From assembly GCA_021234155.1 (NCBI GenBank), contig JAJEKV010000020.1, positions 4,140,563-4,204,562 on the forward strand: a stretch of 64,000 nt of DNA. Reading direction: 5' to 3'. Below the pieces are notes generated by a model that saw only the letters and a list, made by a program, of their open reading frames with translations, made no database searches and was not told where the DNA came from. The stretch's first letter is position 1. Every line of letters begins with the position of its first letter. A program made the position numbers and the translations under genes. This document shows, piece by piece, positions 1 through 11,353 of the stretch. The DNA comes from Isoetes taiwanensis. Lineage: Eukaryota > Streptophyta > Lycopodiopsida > Isoetales > Isoetaceae.

Positions 1-62
1 ATATATCCATATGTGCCTTATTAGGCAAAAGTGCCATATGAGGCAAAAGTGCACCACGTCTC

Positions 63-70
63 TATATAAG
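63..70 (+). promoter_or_regulatory. TATA-box-like element with no assigned gene
   Basis: TATATAAG is followed within 30 bases by a small inverted repeat, CCGAA-catat-TTCGG. It looks like a plus-strand core promoter, but no recognisable reading frame follows, so it may be a relic of a repeat. The rest of 1-518 holds no gene I can support. Confidence 0.25.
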
Positions 71-134
71 GGAGATTCCGAACATATTTCGGACACTACA
101 GATTTGCCCAAAGGAGCAGGTGTTTGAGCAGGTG

Positions 135-332
135 GTGAACACAAACAGCAGAGTTTTTTTATTTAGTATTGGAATCGGATTTTCAAGATGATAAAACTCG
201 AGCTGCGTTTTAAATTGATCTTAAAATGGAAGTTATTTTCGATCTACCAGAAGGTGGACAATGAATAAAACAAACAGTACAGATTTGCTCAGTGAACACA
301 AACGGCAGAGATTTTTTATTTAATATTGGAAT
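135..332. repeat. Pair of 41-bp direct repeats
   Basis: Bases 135-175 and 292-332 are near-identical 41-bp direct copies, starting GTGAACACAAAC and ending in TATTGGAAT, 157 bases apart. They flank AT-rich DNA without a gene and look like a local duplication downstream of the HSP20 gene. Confidence 0.6.
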
Positions 333-518
333 TGGAATACTGGTTTGTACCAATCGACATCGAAAACCATGAGGCAAAAGTCTAGCAGGTAGCAATATCA
401 GGCAACAACAATGCCAGATCTATATTTTCTACAGCAAAATAGAGTGCCATGTATTGACACCCTTTTCTTTGATGAAAGAACAAACCAGACAGTATTGGGA
501 TGTAGTGGCAGAAAAAAA

Positions 519-1504
519 TCAACCAGAAATTTCAATGGAACGAACCTCAGGCTTGGGCTGCTGCGTCTTTGGAACTGTAACTGTGAGAACACCATGGTCG
601 ATCTGGGCCTTGATCTCGTCCATTTTGGTATCATCTGGAAGCCTGAAGCTCCTTAGAAAACTTCCCTGTACTCTTTCCACCCTATGCCATCGATCTGTCT
701 TCTCTGTTTCTTCCTTCTTCCTCTCTCCACTTATCTTGAGGATTTTTCCATTCTCAACCTCAATCTTTATTTCTTCTTTCTTCAACCCTGCATTTCTCCT
801 CATGTTAGCATCAAATTATACATAACAATCGGAAATGCTATCAGATGCATAATCCAGAGCATCAACTAATCTTTATTGGCGCTTTCTTTGCAGGATATTT
901 TAACACGAATTGTGGATATACCGAGCAGAACATGATCCATGCTCAGAATACCATACCAGCAACATTGTCATTGAAATCGAGATATCAAGAAACTAAAAGA
1001 ATTTTACCCTGAAAGCTAACTTACTTAATCATACTACCATGAACTAATAGAACTACCATAGAAACATGAAAAAGCATATGAGTTGTGCAGATCACCCTTC
1101 AAAAAAACAGAAGTCTGCCATTATACACCTAAAGTCAAGACTCGGGAAACGATTACCAGAAACTAATGCACAAGCATCAGCAGAAGAAATATACAAAAGA
1201 TTAAAAGGATACTTACCAGAAAGTACATCATGCAAAAATCAGCAAACAGATAATGAAATACATTTAATCAAGAATACTTACCGGGAAGATCAGCTTTGAA
1301 GACATGAGCATCGGGAGTTTCAACCCAATCAACTCGAGTATTTGCCACAGCACTCGCATCACGAGCAAATTGTCTGGAAGGGGCATGCTCAAAAACGGAG
1401 AATGGATCAAAGACGCTGTCGGAAAAGAAGGGATCAAGCAGGCGATCAGAAAAGAGGGGATCAAATATGCTTCTGTCGCGATTGAAGAAGGGAGTAAGCG
1501 CCAT
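519..1504 (-). CDS. Cytosolic class I small heat-shock protein (HSP20), two exons
   Basis: ATP-independent chaperone that forms oligomers and holds unfolding proteins. Exon 1 is 1282-1504 and exon 2 is 519-787, joined through a GTAAGT donor and a TGCAG acceptor. The splice is phase 1 and rebuilds the hallmark ADLPGLKKEE across the junction. The product is about 163 residues, usual for the class (150-160). The N-terminal arm is rich in Phe and Asp-Pro ([17 protein letters not shown]). The alpha-crystallin domain shows the ISGERKKEE region, [25 protein letters not shown] and the C-terminal IEISG, which carries the I-X-I anchor. The start is the first Met of the conserved arm. The frame is fully open. 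Two heat-shock elements lie upstream. Class I members are mostly intronless in seed plants, so the intron inside the alpha-crystallin domain is noteworthy. Confidence 0.93.
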
Positions 1505-1618
1505 TTTGGAAGGGATTCAACAAAACAATACTAGAAACTGATAATTTGGAAATAAACCAACAATGGAATTAAGTGCGACTGCCAGAAACAGATGAATCAT
1601 TCGGCTGCAGCAGAGCCC

Positions 1619-1648
1619 TTTAAAGAGTAAAAGGAGAAATCTCTCGAA
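1619..1648 (-). promoter_or_regulatory. TATA-like box and heat-shock element of the HSP20 gene
   Basis: On the minus strand a TTTAAA box (1619-1624) lies about 115 bases upstream of the HSP20 start. Next to it, 1636-1648 reads GAA-at-CTC-tc-GAA, three alternating 5-bp heat-shock-factor units with a single mismatch in the middle one. Confidence 0.6.
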
Positions 1649-1668
1649 GCCTCCACAGCATTCTCCGC

Positions 1669-1741
1669 GTTCGATCCTAGCCGTTGATGCTCAAAAGCCC
1701 CACGTTCTTTTGTTCGCTCCAAGTTCGATCCTAGCCGTTGA
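1669..1741. repeat. Direct repeat of 19 bp
   Basis: GTTCGATCCTAGCCGTTGA occurs exactly at 1669-1687 and 1723-1741, 54 bases apart, between the two heat-shock elements. Confidence 0.7.
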
Positions 1742-1762
1742 GGATATCTTTCAAGCTATATA

Positions 1763-1775
1763 TTCTAGAATTTTC
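1763..1775 (-). promoter_or_regulatory. Perfect three-unit heat-shock element
   Basis: The sequence is TTC-ta-GAA-tt-TTC, an exact match to the alternating HSF binding unit, about 260 bases upstream of the HSP20 start codon. With the nearer imperfect site it fits heat-induced transcription of the minus-strand HSP20 gene. Confidence 0.7.
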
Positions 1776-1792
1776 TTTATACGGTTTATATA

Positions 1793-1870
1793 CAGGAACG
1801 CCCCTCTGCCTTCGATTCCGGCGAGGAAGGCTGGCCGACGCGCGGAATCGAAGGCAGAGGGGCGTTCCTG
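1793..1870. repeat. Perfect 28-bp inverted repeat (hairpin)
   Basis: The arms at 1793-1820 and 1843-1870 are exact reverse complements, beginning CAGGAACGCCCCTCTGCC, with a 22-base GC-rich loop. It is GC-rich compared with its AT-rich surroundings. It could be a small foldback element or a silencing trigger. No target-site duplication is evident. Confidence 0.85.
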
Positions 1871-2943
1871 CAACGTGAAAGCAGAGTGGCCGTAGATTCG
1901 GCGCCACGTGTCGCACATCCAGCGGCTGTAGTAAAGAATGTCAAGTGAAAATGAGAATGTCGTGCAGAATCGCGGGCGAAAATAGAGGGCGACATTCTTG
2001 AAAAGAATTGCTGCCACGTGGCAAGGCGTGATTGGTTGTTCGAGCAGAATCTACGGCACCCTGCTTTTACGTATTTTTGAGGTCGAATTTGTGCCACACT
2101 ATTAGAGTAGCTTATTAGATAGAAACACAATAGAACTGCGTATGATATGGAGGGGCTACTGTTTTGGACCACTTCTTTTAATTATGAAAACTACTGCTAT
2201 TTTTACAAAAAGGTACGACATTTACAGAGAAGGGAAATTCATATCTCTTTCTAAAATGGTATTGATTTTTACAGTTTGGACATGTGCCAAAAATTAGCAG
2301 TCCTCATACCGTACATGGCTAATATTGCTGCTTCTATATGAGAAAATACTTAAGACTTTTCTTAAAAACCTAAATGCAGCCTCTACTCCAACATACACGT
2401 TTCAAATTAGAGTAAGTAGTAAAAATGTAAATAGAGTTGTTACAACTATGTTCAAATAATCTACTCAACGAGTAAATTGCAAACGAAAAGTGACCTGAGC
2501 TTGCATATGCTTGAAGTTTTTAGGTGCAACATTGATTGATCAATCACATGGATGCTCATGATCATAATGTGGAGTATGGATGACAAGAAGATGAGCACAT
2601 GGAGGATATTGCATTGTCATTAGTTCGAGAGGGAGGGAGGGAGGGAGGGATGGATGGATGGAGGGATGGATGGATGGATGGATGGATGGCAAAAGCCCGA
2701 ATATTCCAGGGTCCCGATGTCATACCATGTCGAAAAGTAACATTTAGGGAGAAGATGAGATGGTGTCTAAACATAGCCCAGACCATGCCACGACATGGAA
2801 ACTGGCTCGCTCATTCCGCCTCCGAAATGGAAAATGGCATGACAACTCCGCTCAGCAGGTGATTTGAAGGTAAATATGAAGGCAAACCATCTGCGACCCA
2901 GTTACCATGTTGTGGCGGCCGTGGAATCCGCTCCTTAGATTCC
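1871..2943. repeat. Intergenic DNA with a GGGA/GGAT microsatellite
   Basis: The tract at 2628-2689 is (GGGA)n passing into (GGAT)n and explains the short glycine- and aspartate-rich ORFs there. The rest of the interval holds no reading frame or signal I can identify. Confidence 0.75.
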
Positions 2944-3540
2944 ATGCCGCCATACAAAAAGAGTGATAAACAGAAGGATCTTTCTCTATTAATACTTATG
3001 GAAGGGGGAATGATGGATATTGTGATCACTATGTGGGAGATCAAGAAGAACAATAGAGAATGCCCTTGTCTGTGGCATGAAGACACTGTGGCCCATCAAT
3101 TTGTTGAGTATATCTTAAAACTGAGGCATTATGATCCATCTATGAGGAGAGCACGTTATAAGAACAAAAAACATAGTGCCAAATATGTGGTTAAGAATTG
3201 CCTTCATACGATTTGGACACGACTGGTTTGAAGTTCAACAGAGGTATCTTAATTGGATTCAAGATCTGCAGAAAGTTACTATGCCCACAGAGATCAAATT
3301 GGCTATGGGATCCAAACAACAAAAGGGGTAGGATACATCAGACTGGATCAGCAGGCTTCTGCAATTTTCTCTAATAAAAGAAGAAATATTTTTTATTCTT
3401 TTGATGATCAGACTCAGCCTACTAGAAAACTTTTAGGCTCATTGATTAAAGGTCTGAAACCAGTTAATGTGGAAGATGAACCCGGGGCATTCCATCAGCT
3501 TGTACCATATTGCGCCAAGTTATGTACCGACCTTCATTAG
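2944..3540 (+). other. Unrecognised, broken coding-like segment
   Basis: Two open stretches in the same frame (2944-3231, 95 codons; 3253-3540, 95 codons) are separated by two stops. A second frame between them is also open and reads plausibly (WFEVQQRYLNWIQDLQK), so the region looks like a decayed or intron-containing gene with frame breaks. I see no domain, signal peptide or membrane segment and do not recognise the family. It could be a transposon remnant. From 3541 to the left end of T1 at 4728 I see no gene. Confidence 0.25.
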
Positions 3541-4727
3541 TTTACCAGAGGGTCTGAACTTCAATCGTGAAGAAGAAAAGAAACCTGTACAAAAAACGAC
3601 CCTCAAACTGGAATAGTATAGATGGTTCTATCCAATAATAAGGGTCAATTGGTTCATTAATCTGAGTATTTTCATTGTATTATAACTCCTTCTTACATCA
3701 CTATAAGGTCGGGTTGAATAAACATGTGCATGCATTGCTTAAAGGTTTCGAGGAATGTCCACATATGTTCTAACTCTAGCTAATTTGGCGGCATTTGGTC
3801 ATCTAAATTGTGGGATAATTTGGTAACCTTCAGACTAACTTGTAGGCAAGAAATATTATATTATTTCAGGTAATTACAATACTTTTGCAGCCCAATTGCT
3901 ATGCTCACTATAACATGAGCAAAGGGTGAAATGTCAAAAGATGTATGCTCACAGCAGGCGGGCAAGAATTTTAAATGGAAATCTATCAAATACAGAATAT
4001 TTAAGTTTATCTATAGAATGCACTATATTATTACAAATACAGTGCATAAATCACTAGTGGAAAAGTTGTAGCAACTCAAGAACCAACACGTGGTCTTGTA
4101 GGTAAGGCCAAGAGTAAGCAGGTATGCATAGTCGTATTGGTCATCTGTATTGTTGTGGCGATTTCACGCGATCAGTTGTATTATTTTATGTCATATATCA
4201 TAGTTATTAGAATTGTGATTGCGATCAGTCTGAGTTTTTATTTGTTGTTGCAAAAATTTCATGGTATAGCAACTGCTACATTAAAAGCCAAGGACCTTAA
4301 AGACAAAAACCAATTTTCAGCCAGAACAAACATAGTCAAAGGTCCTCCTAGTGGTTTCTAAGTGGATAAAGAGGAAATCATTGATGATCAGGGCAACCTT
4401 CCGGAAAAGCCTCCCAAAGATTTTGCTTTTGCAAAACTTTTCTTCGTGCACTCTGTGGAATGTCAGACATGGAGGTCTTAGCTGATGGAAGAAATTATTA
4501 TTGGATGAATATACAGGAAGAATGAACATAAGCAGCGGGCTATGAACATCAGGACTTTGACACTGATGGAACGGCAAGGAGGTTCTAAAATCCCACATGA
4601 ACCATCTGAGTGTAAGGAATGGGCTACTCTTGGAGCTTTTTCGTACAAAAATATATAGAAAGGGGTGGTCTTTTATCACATTTTTACATCTCCAAAATGG
4701 ATCTTTTTCCAGATTATTTGATCGATG

Positions 4728-4751
4728 AGTCGCATTTAATTAAAGTGGGTC
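4728..4751 (+). repeat. T1 left terminal inverted repeat
   Basis: This 24-bp sequence is identical to the reverse complement of 49138-49161. It lies 140 bases outside the terminal exon of the DGQHS gene. Confidence 0.75.
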
Positions 4752-4795
4752 TCATGCCATTCCCACTTATATCTTTTCCCCCGTTTTTCTCGGAT

Positions 4796-5533
4796 CGCGA
4801 GTCGAGAACAACAAGAATACAACTCAAACAAAAGAATCTCATTACACATTGAAACCAAAGTTGTATTTGAAAAAGAATTTTTATTAATAAATTAAATAGT
4901 TACAATGTATTTTACAACGGACACAGAAACCCAAGGCGGTCTTGCTGTCACTACAGTAACATCATCATGGTAGATGGTCCATCTTACAGGAAGAACGTGT
5001 GGGGCTTCTTCTTTCCATCTATAAGCTTTGGGCGCAACCTGAAGAACGTGAAATGCCTCACGAGGAGGTGCCTCGTGAGTCACTCGCTGACCTGTCCAAC
5101 CTATTTCTCTGCCCTCCTCTCGTATCTTTTCATCAATCATCGGGTCGAATATGCTCGTTCCCCAACCTCCGTCGATGTTATGCAATGCTTGCAAGATACT
5201 TTGAGTTTTCTGGACTTGCGAAATGTTCTTCCTTTCTTCCTCATCTCTTGAGGTCCCATAACGTCTGCAATCACGAGCAAGCTTATCCCAAAGCCCTGGT
5301 AAGAGTGTAGCCTGAGCGGGATCTGTGCCATGTGTCGATCCACCTAGAACAACGAAAGACCATGATTAACAATTACGGTGCCATTAGTCATGAGTAACGA
5401 AGAAAAGGATGCATAATTCAAAATAGGTTGGACGGCATTCATTCCTTATAGCTGCACCCAATCACATAAAGAAGCATACAAATGGTCTCATCATTGGGAC
5501 AAACAGTGCCTTTCTCGACTTGCGAGTCGAGAA
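4796..5533. repeat. Palindrome copies near the left end of T1
   Basis: A diverged copy at about 4796-4817 and a near-perfect one at 5512-5533 have the core CTCGACTTGCGAGTCGAG. They flank the terminal exon of the DGQHS gene on both sides. A perfect 22-bp copy lies at 7399-7420 next to the following exon. Confidence 0.75.
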
Positions 5534-5577
5534 AGGCCCTTAAAAGTCAATAGCCGATTCTTGAGGACAAGAATCCC

Positions 5578-7300
5578 AAGGGGGGAGTAATGTTACGCCC
5601 AAAATATTTGCAGACCATTGTTAGTAAATTACATGCATGTTTGTGGTGGGCGGACAATTGAATTAATGCGGTTGGCATTATGTTGTGGTCGCATGCTTTT
5701 TTCTCTAGTCTAGAGTATGGTGAACCTTAGACTAGGGACGCAACTAATTATACCGCTAGACATAGTTGCGTGATTGCCCCAAGTACATTATGAATATAAT
5801 GTAAGGGAGGGGCAATGGTTGAATGGGTTAGGCAACCCATAAAATAAAAGTTAAGGTAGTAAATATCTTATAATGGTTTTAAATAACCATTGGAATTGAA
5901 ATGGGTGAGCACCCCTTAAATCGGGGATGCCACCAACGGGTTGCTGTGGCAGCATGGATGGGTCGGCCTGGGGAAAACCTGGGCCACCGGATCTGCTTCC
6001 GACCAGGCTGTGCTGCTGCTAGTATACTACCACGTGGCTCTGCCACGTTGGCAGGGGTTCCCATCAAGTGGGATTAAGCGGCAGAACCAGGCAGCCGGGA
6101 TTGGAGATAACTGAATCCGGATCGGATGTGGCCGAAATTGGAGTCTGGCATAATCATCTGTCCTTCTGGGGCAGTGCCACATGGCTTAGCCATGATTGGC
6201 AGGCCTGGGGTCTGAGCAGCCTGGGAAGTTACAGAAGAGAGTGAGAGAAAAAAAGGAAGCGGAATTAAGGAGTGGCAGATCAGAAAGTGTTTCGCAAAGT
6301 TTCTACTGTTGGGGTAGCGAGAGCTGGTGTTCCAGGTAAGCCACGAAGGCGAATCCTTATGGATGATAGAGCCATAGTGGTGGTCGGCTAACAGAAGCTA
6401 GCCCTTAAACAATTACTGGATGTAAACCATAAAACTCTTTTATAAACCTTGCGGGAACCTTTTCTGATATGAACAGGAGGGTTTGCTTTGAATAGCTGCT
6501 CTCATAGATACCACTCTTAAAGGCCTGGCAGAACTAGCTTGAGGGATTCTTAAGCTGTAGTGTTGGCTGCGCCCAAGTGGTGTAAGGGTTAACTATGACT
6601 TATAGCATGTAAGCCAACCTACTACTACATGGCCTTAGGCTTCACAATAGGATGTTTCCTATTAATTCTTCTGTGAGGATAAGCTCTGCTTATCATATTG
6701 AGATCGCAGGATGGCTAGTGAGGTGGTGTACGATATTGGTATGGGACAATATTGTATGCTACCAATAGTCTAGTGAAAGTGGGATCTCTATTGCTTGATG
6801 ATATTGGGATTAGCAGTAAGTGCTACCCAAGGGAGTTTTGTGCATGGCATCCTGGTTTATCTAAATAGGAACTAAAGGTACTGGTGAGGTAAAGCTTGTC
6901 GCTGGTATGGGACGATGGCATGCGAAACCAACAAACCTCAGAGCCCGAGTCCTTGTGATGCCCGCAGGTTCCTCCCCGATTAATGGATCCACCAAATGGG
7001 GTTCTAGGACGACGCATCGTCTGCGGATATGGTGGGGTGTGTCCGCTATGCAGATGCTATGGTGTGTGGTGGATTCCATATGTGTGCAGCCTTTGTCAGG
7101 CCAACCGTCCGGGCCGTTTTTCGTGTTGACATACCGATAACTCCTATGCATGTTGCTAACACGCGGAAGCTTGTGCAGGCCGCTTGATAGCCAAGTGAGC
7201 CGCACGTGTGCATTTAGTTATCTTATGTTGTCTACTTATTATCCGTGATAATGGCTTTATGTATATAGCCTCGCGGGGGCAAGACTTGTTCGCGGTAATT
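5578..7300 (+). mobile_element. Gypsy LTR remnant with polypurine tract
   Basis: The plus-strand order is the end of an internal region (GATTCTTGAGGACAAGAATC), a polypurine tract (AAGGGGGGAG, 5578-5587) and an LTR beginning TGTTACGCCC at 5591. This is the usual 3' junction of plant Ty3/gypsy elements. The rest of the element is missing. The right end of the LTR is not clear, and I place it near 7.3 kb because the T1 palindrome and coding DNA resume just after. The remnant lies in the last intron of the T1 DGQHS gene. ORFs within it are not credible genes. Confidence 0.65.
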
Positions 7301-9092
7301 GATGGTTTGATGTGAATACAAATCGACATTTTTGGTGCTAAAATTTTGCCTCGAATGCATTTAGGTCGAGAAAGGAAAAAGTTAAAGACTTGGAGACTTT
7401 CTCGACTCGCGAGTCGAGAAACTCTCAGAAAGGAAAGTAAACTCACCTCAATTTCAGATTCTCCATTATTTGTTCCACTGCGAGTTTGTCTAAACCTTGG
7501 ACATCTCCGTCATCTTTATCTCCCTGGCTCTCATCTTTGTCTCTGTCATCTTCATCCTTACTAGTTTTAACAGTCTTCCTGTCTTGAAAATGGTCATGAA
7601 GCAGGTCCAGGTATGACTGAATGGTCTCAACCTTGTCCTTGTTCCCAACCACAGATATTGGTTTCATTCCATAGAGCATAGCCCCCGAGAGAACATGCCA
7701 TTTATATACCACACGCATACAATCTGATCTCCCTCGACCAAACTGGTAATGAAGTACTTGATGGATAGGAATTCTATGTATTGGACCATCGCACCATCAG
7801 TGCTGACTTTGTCAATCGATGGCAGTAAACCTGCCGCCCTTCCAGGGTTCCATATGCTCCTGAGAAATCATGACTTATCGACGTAGTGATGCTTGCTTGA
7901 CCACCACTTGTCCAAGTCTGCATTCGACCTTGAAACCAGAATCAAAATTATATTATATTGGCAAAACTTGGTGCCTTTGGCAGGCCAAGCCTACACTCAT
8001 GTTCCAGCTCGTATATAGAATACAAGACCTTGTTGCTGAAATTAATATCCGCTGCCCACTGTGACACAACATTTGTCTGATTGCCCGGCATGCAAAAGAT
8101 AAGGAAACTGAAAATATCTAGCTCGGTCATGTCCAGACACATCTTATACCACTGCTCAGTGTTAGCTTTTTCATAAAATAGGGTGGGGTCTTCGATCATA
8201 TTCATGGCAAATAGTGCCACAGGCCCAGCCGCTAGCTCCAGACCACCGAACCCCTTGTGACTCAAGGTTACCAAGAAGGGAAGGGAGCTATTCTCTGTCT
8301 TAAATGGCACCACCCCGAATCCAAGCTTCTGCTTTAGAAGTGCCATAGCACGTTCAGGAAAGGGGGCAGTTTTGACGTTACGTTTAAGCTTCGTGTTGAT
8401 GTAGGGTCGGCATAGCCGATTCAACGCTTTCATGTCATCCTCACCAAGCGCCGCCTTCTCCTTATAGTAATCAAAATCATGGCATGCATTGGATGCAACA
8501 TTGCAGAATTCTGTGATGCCTTCTTCCAACGCACGCCGTTTTTTGAGGACTGTGGCATAATCCTTTGCGTCCTGCATTTTTGAACTCCTAGTCTTCCTTA
8601 GCAGGATTGTCCCATCCAGGATTTTTCTTTGTAGGTCGAGCGTTTCTTTGTCCGTGAGGCTCTGTATCCTTTACATGAACTGCTTGTCAAACAACTTTGG
8701 GTCTGGCCTAGTAAGCAATTCTCCATTGCTGTCCTTAAGCTTGCCTCTGGTCCAAAGAGTCCAGATCTTAGTCCATTTTACCCAGACTACCTCACTGTTG
8801 AGAATGAGGTCATATTGATCGGATAGAGATTTTTTCTTGGTGTTCTCTTCTTTTTCTCGATCATCTTCTTGGCCTTCCAAAAGAACATATCTGCATAGTT
8901 TCTCGAAGGTCTTCCACTTGTCTGAGGAAGCCCTGTTTCCTTTAGGCCGCTGAGGACAACCCAATGCCTTCCACTGTTGCCGAGCGTGTATGATATGGTC
9001 AGGATACGGGCTACAATGAATGAATGAAACTATGTCAGAACAGTTATTTTAATAGTTCATGGGAGCAGAACATACAAAGTGTTTGGGGTTAT

Positions 9093-9570
9093 CTCGACTC
9101 GCGAGTCGAGAAAGTCCCCCAATACAAGGAAACCCCATTACAAAGAAGGAATACCAGGAGGAAGATAAAAAAAAAAAAAAGAGGGTGCAGGGAATTTCTC
9201 GACTCGCTAGTCGAAAAAGTCTCCAACTGCAAGGAGGCCTCTGTAAAGCAGGAAATTACAAATTCTGGGTATTCTCGGCTCGCGAGTCGAGAATACCCAA
9301 AGAAAGACAAAAAAAGAGGGTGCGGGGCCCTTCTCGACTCGCGAATCGAGAAAGTCCTCAAGTGGATTGAGGCCTCTGTATAGCAGTAAATTACAAATTT
9401 TGGGTATCCTCGACTCGCGAGAAAGACAGAAAATAGAGGATACGGGGCCTTTCTCAACTCACGAGTCGAGAAAGTCCTCAAGTGGAAGGAGGCCTCTATA
9501 TAGTAGTAAATTACAAATTCCGGGTATTCTCGACTCGTGAGTCGAGAATACCCAAAGGAAGACAGAAAAT
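9093..9570. repeat. Palindrome array in the intron after the DGQHS exon
   Basis: Seven copies or part-copies of CTCGACTCGCGAGTCGAG lie near 9093, 9195, 9267, 9331, 9410, 9451 and 9525. From 9195 on they sit in tandem units of about 120-135 bp, two palindromes per unit. One palindrome type is extended by GGGTA/TACCC to 32 bp and the other is followed by AAGTCCTC. Between copies the sequence is conserved (TAAATTACAAATT). The array lies between the splice donor near 9,594 and the acceptor near 9,010. Confidence 0.85.
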
Positions 9571-10850
9571 AGAGGATGTTGGGATAGTAATATACCTTAT
9601 ATAACTGGCACTTGCTGTTATTGTATTCTGACAGTGGCTAATGCTACCGAGCTTGGTGGGTGGTGTGTCCGCTGAGAGAACTCTACACTCCCGTTTGGAA
9701 TACCGATCCTTAATCCTCTGTGGGACCTCCTTTTCTGTCTGCAACACTTGTGCTGCCCTCACTGAATGTTGACCATCCACAACTCCAAATCCCCTTCAGG
9801 TCTTCCTCAGTGTTCCACCTGAACAACTCAGTTGTAGCTCTGCTGAATGATATAACGTCCGCAGGCATTGGATCCGCAAAAGGATGACGCACCATGAGGT
9901 TCAGAATCTCTAACATGTGAGCTGGATTAAATTCCCTGTGATTGAAGAGGACCACATCGCCAGTGCAAACCTTCAACCGTCTTATGTCCAGCCAATCCCC
10001 AGTGGATAAAATTGAGCAAGGCGCTCCACATTTTGGGCCCCCCTCTGTGACTTCTTTATCTGGTCATCTGGATCTAAGAATTGGGAGTCAACCATTTCGT
10101 CATCTTCTGCATCTGAATTATCTGGATTGCTTTCAGTTTCCACACGTGCACTCTTCTCTGGAGCTTTCTCCTTCTCAACAACATCCTTCATAGCTGTAGA
10201 GTGCTTTAAAGTCTTAAGCACGTTGGATGTGAAGTTCCCTGTGTTGAAAAGCTTCTCTCTCATCCTGAAATTCTCCATTCTGAGTTCTCTTGATGTGAGC
10301 GTTCCGGCCTTCTTCATCCCTTCCAAATCCTTCCAGCCCAAGTTCTGGCAATTTAGAGGCGCCAGCCTTTTGTCAATCTCCTTGGCCTTGCTCATTGATG
10401 TGGAAGAATAATTGGAGACAGACAATTTCTTGGTGTGATAAAATTTACCCTTCAAACAATCTTTCACATACAAAGTAAGATGTCTTGAATCTAGGGCAGT
10501 AACGGAGAGGACCACACCGACCTTCTTATACTTGTCGCCGGAACTTTTTTTTATCCCTTTGCCAAAGAAACAGATCTTTCTCCTTTCCACAAGATGTCAC
10601 TTCGATATACCACCAGCAATCTGTAGGGGTTTCCAGCAGCTCTGTTTCCAATCCTTCAAGAACGAAGAATGGAGTTCTACCAGTGATGACGAGTGTCTCT
10701 GCCGTAAATGCTGCGAAGATAAAATATCTTCAGAACAGGTAGATGAATTGAATCAAAATTGAGAGCTTGCCCAGAAGCATGCTCTTTCTTTTCTTCGTTC
10801 CACTAGAACCTGGCTCCGATCCGACGCCTCCTTCTTCGTTGGAGACGCCA

Positions 10851-11353
10851 TGTCTTGATCCTGGCACTGTCTCTTGCTGTCTGAATTCCTTTCTAAACTT
10901 AGTCTCTTTCAGGACTTTGTGGTTTTAGGACTGCATGTAAAAAACAGGTACCGGCGTGTTTTTAAATTTGAAATTAAGGACATACAATCATTCAAGGTAC
11001 ATACAATCATTCAAGGGAAAAAAGCGGCCAAGGGTACATCACGACCATCTTTAGCCTGCCCAAACACTAATTCGAAATTTCACATTTCGAGGGACTAAGT
11101 GTATCGAGCGCAGTGGAGTTTATCGGGCGCATAGTTTTATCAGGTCTTAGCAGCCGGAGGCCGAGAGAGATTCCGAACGACTTCTCATCATGGCGCCATG
11201 GTGCTGTAAGCTCCTAACATCGGTTTAATCTGTGTCTCATTCTAACTGAGTGTTTTGTTGAAACTAGATGATTTGATCGATGTACGTGGGACGAAGGTAG
11301 CAGCCGGATATGAGCTAGAGGACACGGGGCACTCTTCATTACAGCACCATGGA
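10851..11353. promoter_or_regulatory. Upstream region of the T1 DGQHS gene, left flank of G1
   Basis: This is the 5' flank of the minus-strand DGQHS gene and, before G1 inserted, of a plus-strand ORF now at 43,213. An 18-bp tandem pair (ACATACAATCATTCAAGG) starts at 10,980 and 11,000. The last five bases (11349-11353, ATGGA) are the G1 target duplication. No core promoter is clear. Confidence 0.35.

Larger units (their letters stand above)
4892..10850 (-). pseudogene. T1 gene A: multi-exon DGQHS-motif protein (ParB/sulfiredoxin-like motif)
   Basis: Start MASPTKKEASDR at 10850. Coding blocks: about 10,840-10,750; 10,590-9,590 (with frame breaks; donor GTATAT near 9,594); about 9,010-7,948 (acceptor TTGTAG; one in-frame stop near 8,671); 7,718-7,443; and a terminal exon at 5,343-4,892 after a TCTAG acceptor. 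The central block has MPADVISF and then VVDGQHSVRAAQ, which resembles the DG(H/Q)HR motif of the ParB/sulfiredoxin fold with Ser in place of the usual Arg. The later exons (FGGLELAAGPVALFAMN and others) are unrecognised. An acidic Lys/Asp-rich tract lies at the end of the 7.4-kb block. A gypsy LTR sits in the last intron and a palindrome array in the intron after the DGQHS exon. Function unknown; T2 carries a homologue, so it is a transposon-borne gene. Confidence 0.6.

Noticed and set aside
9093-9570. CRISPR-like array
   Set aside because: The repeats are palindromes within longer tandem units in a plant intron. The spacers are conserved, not unique, and no cas genes exist.
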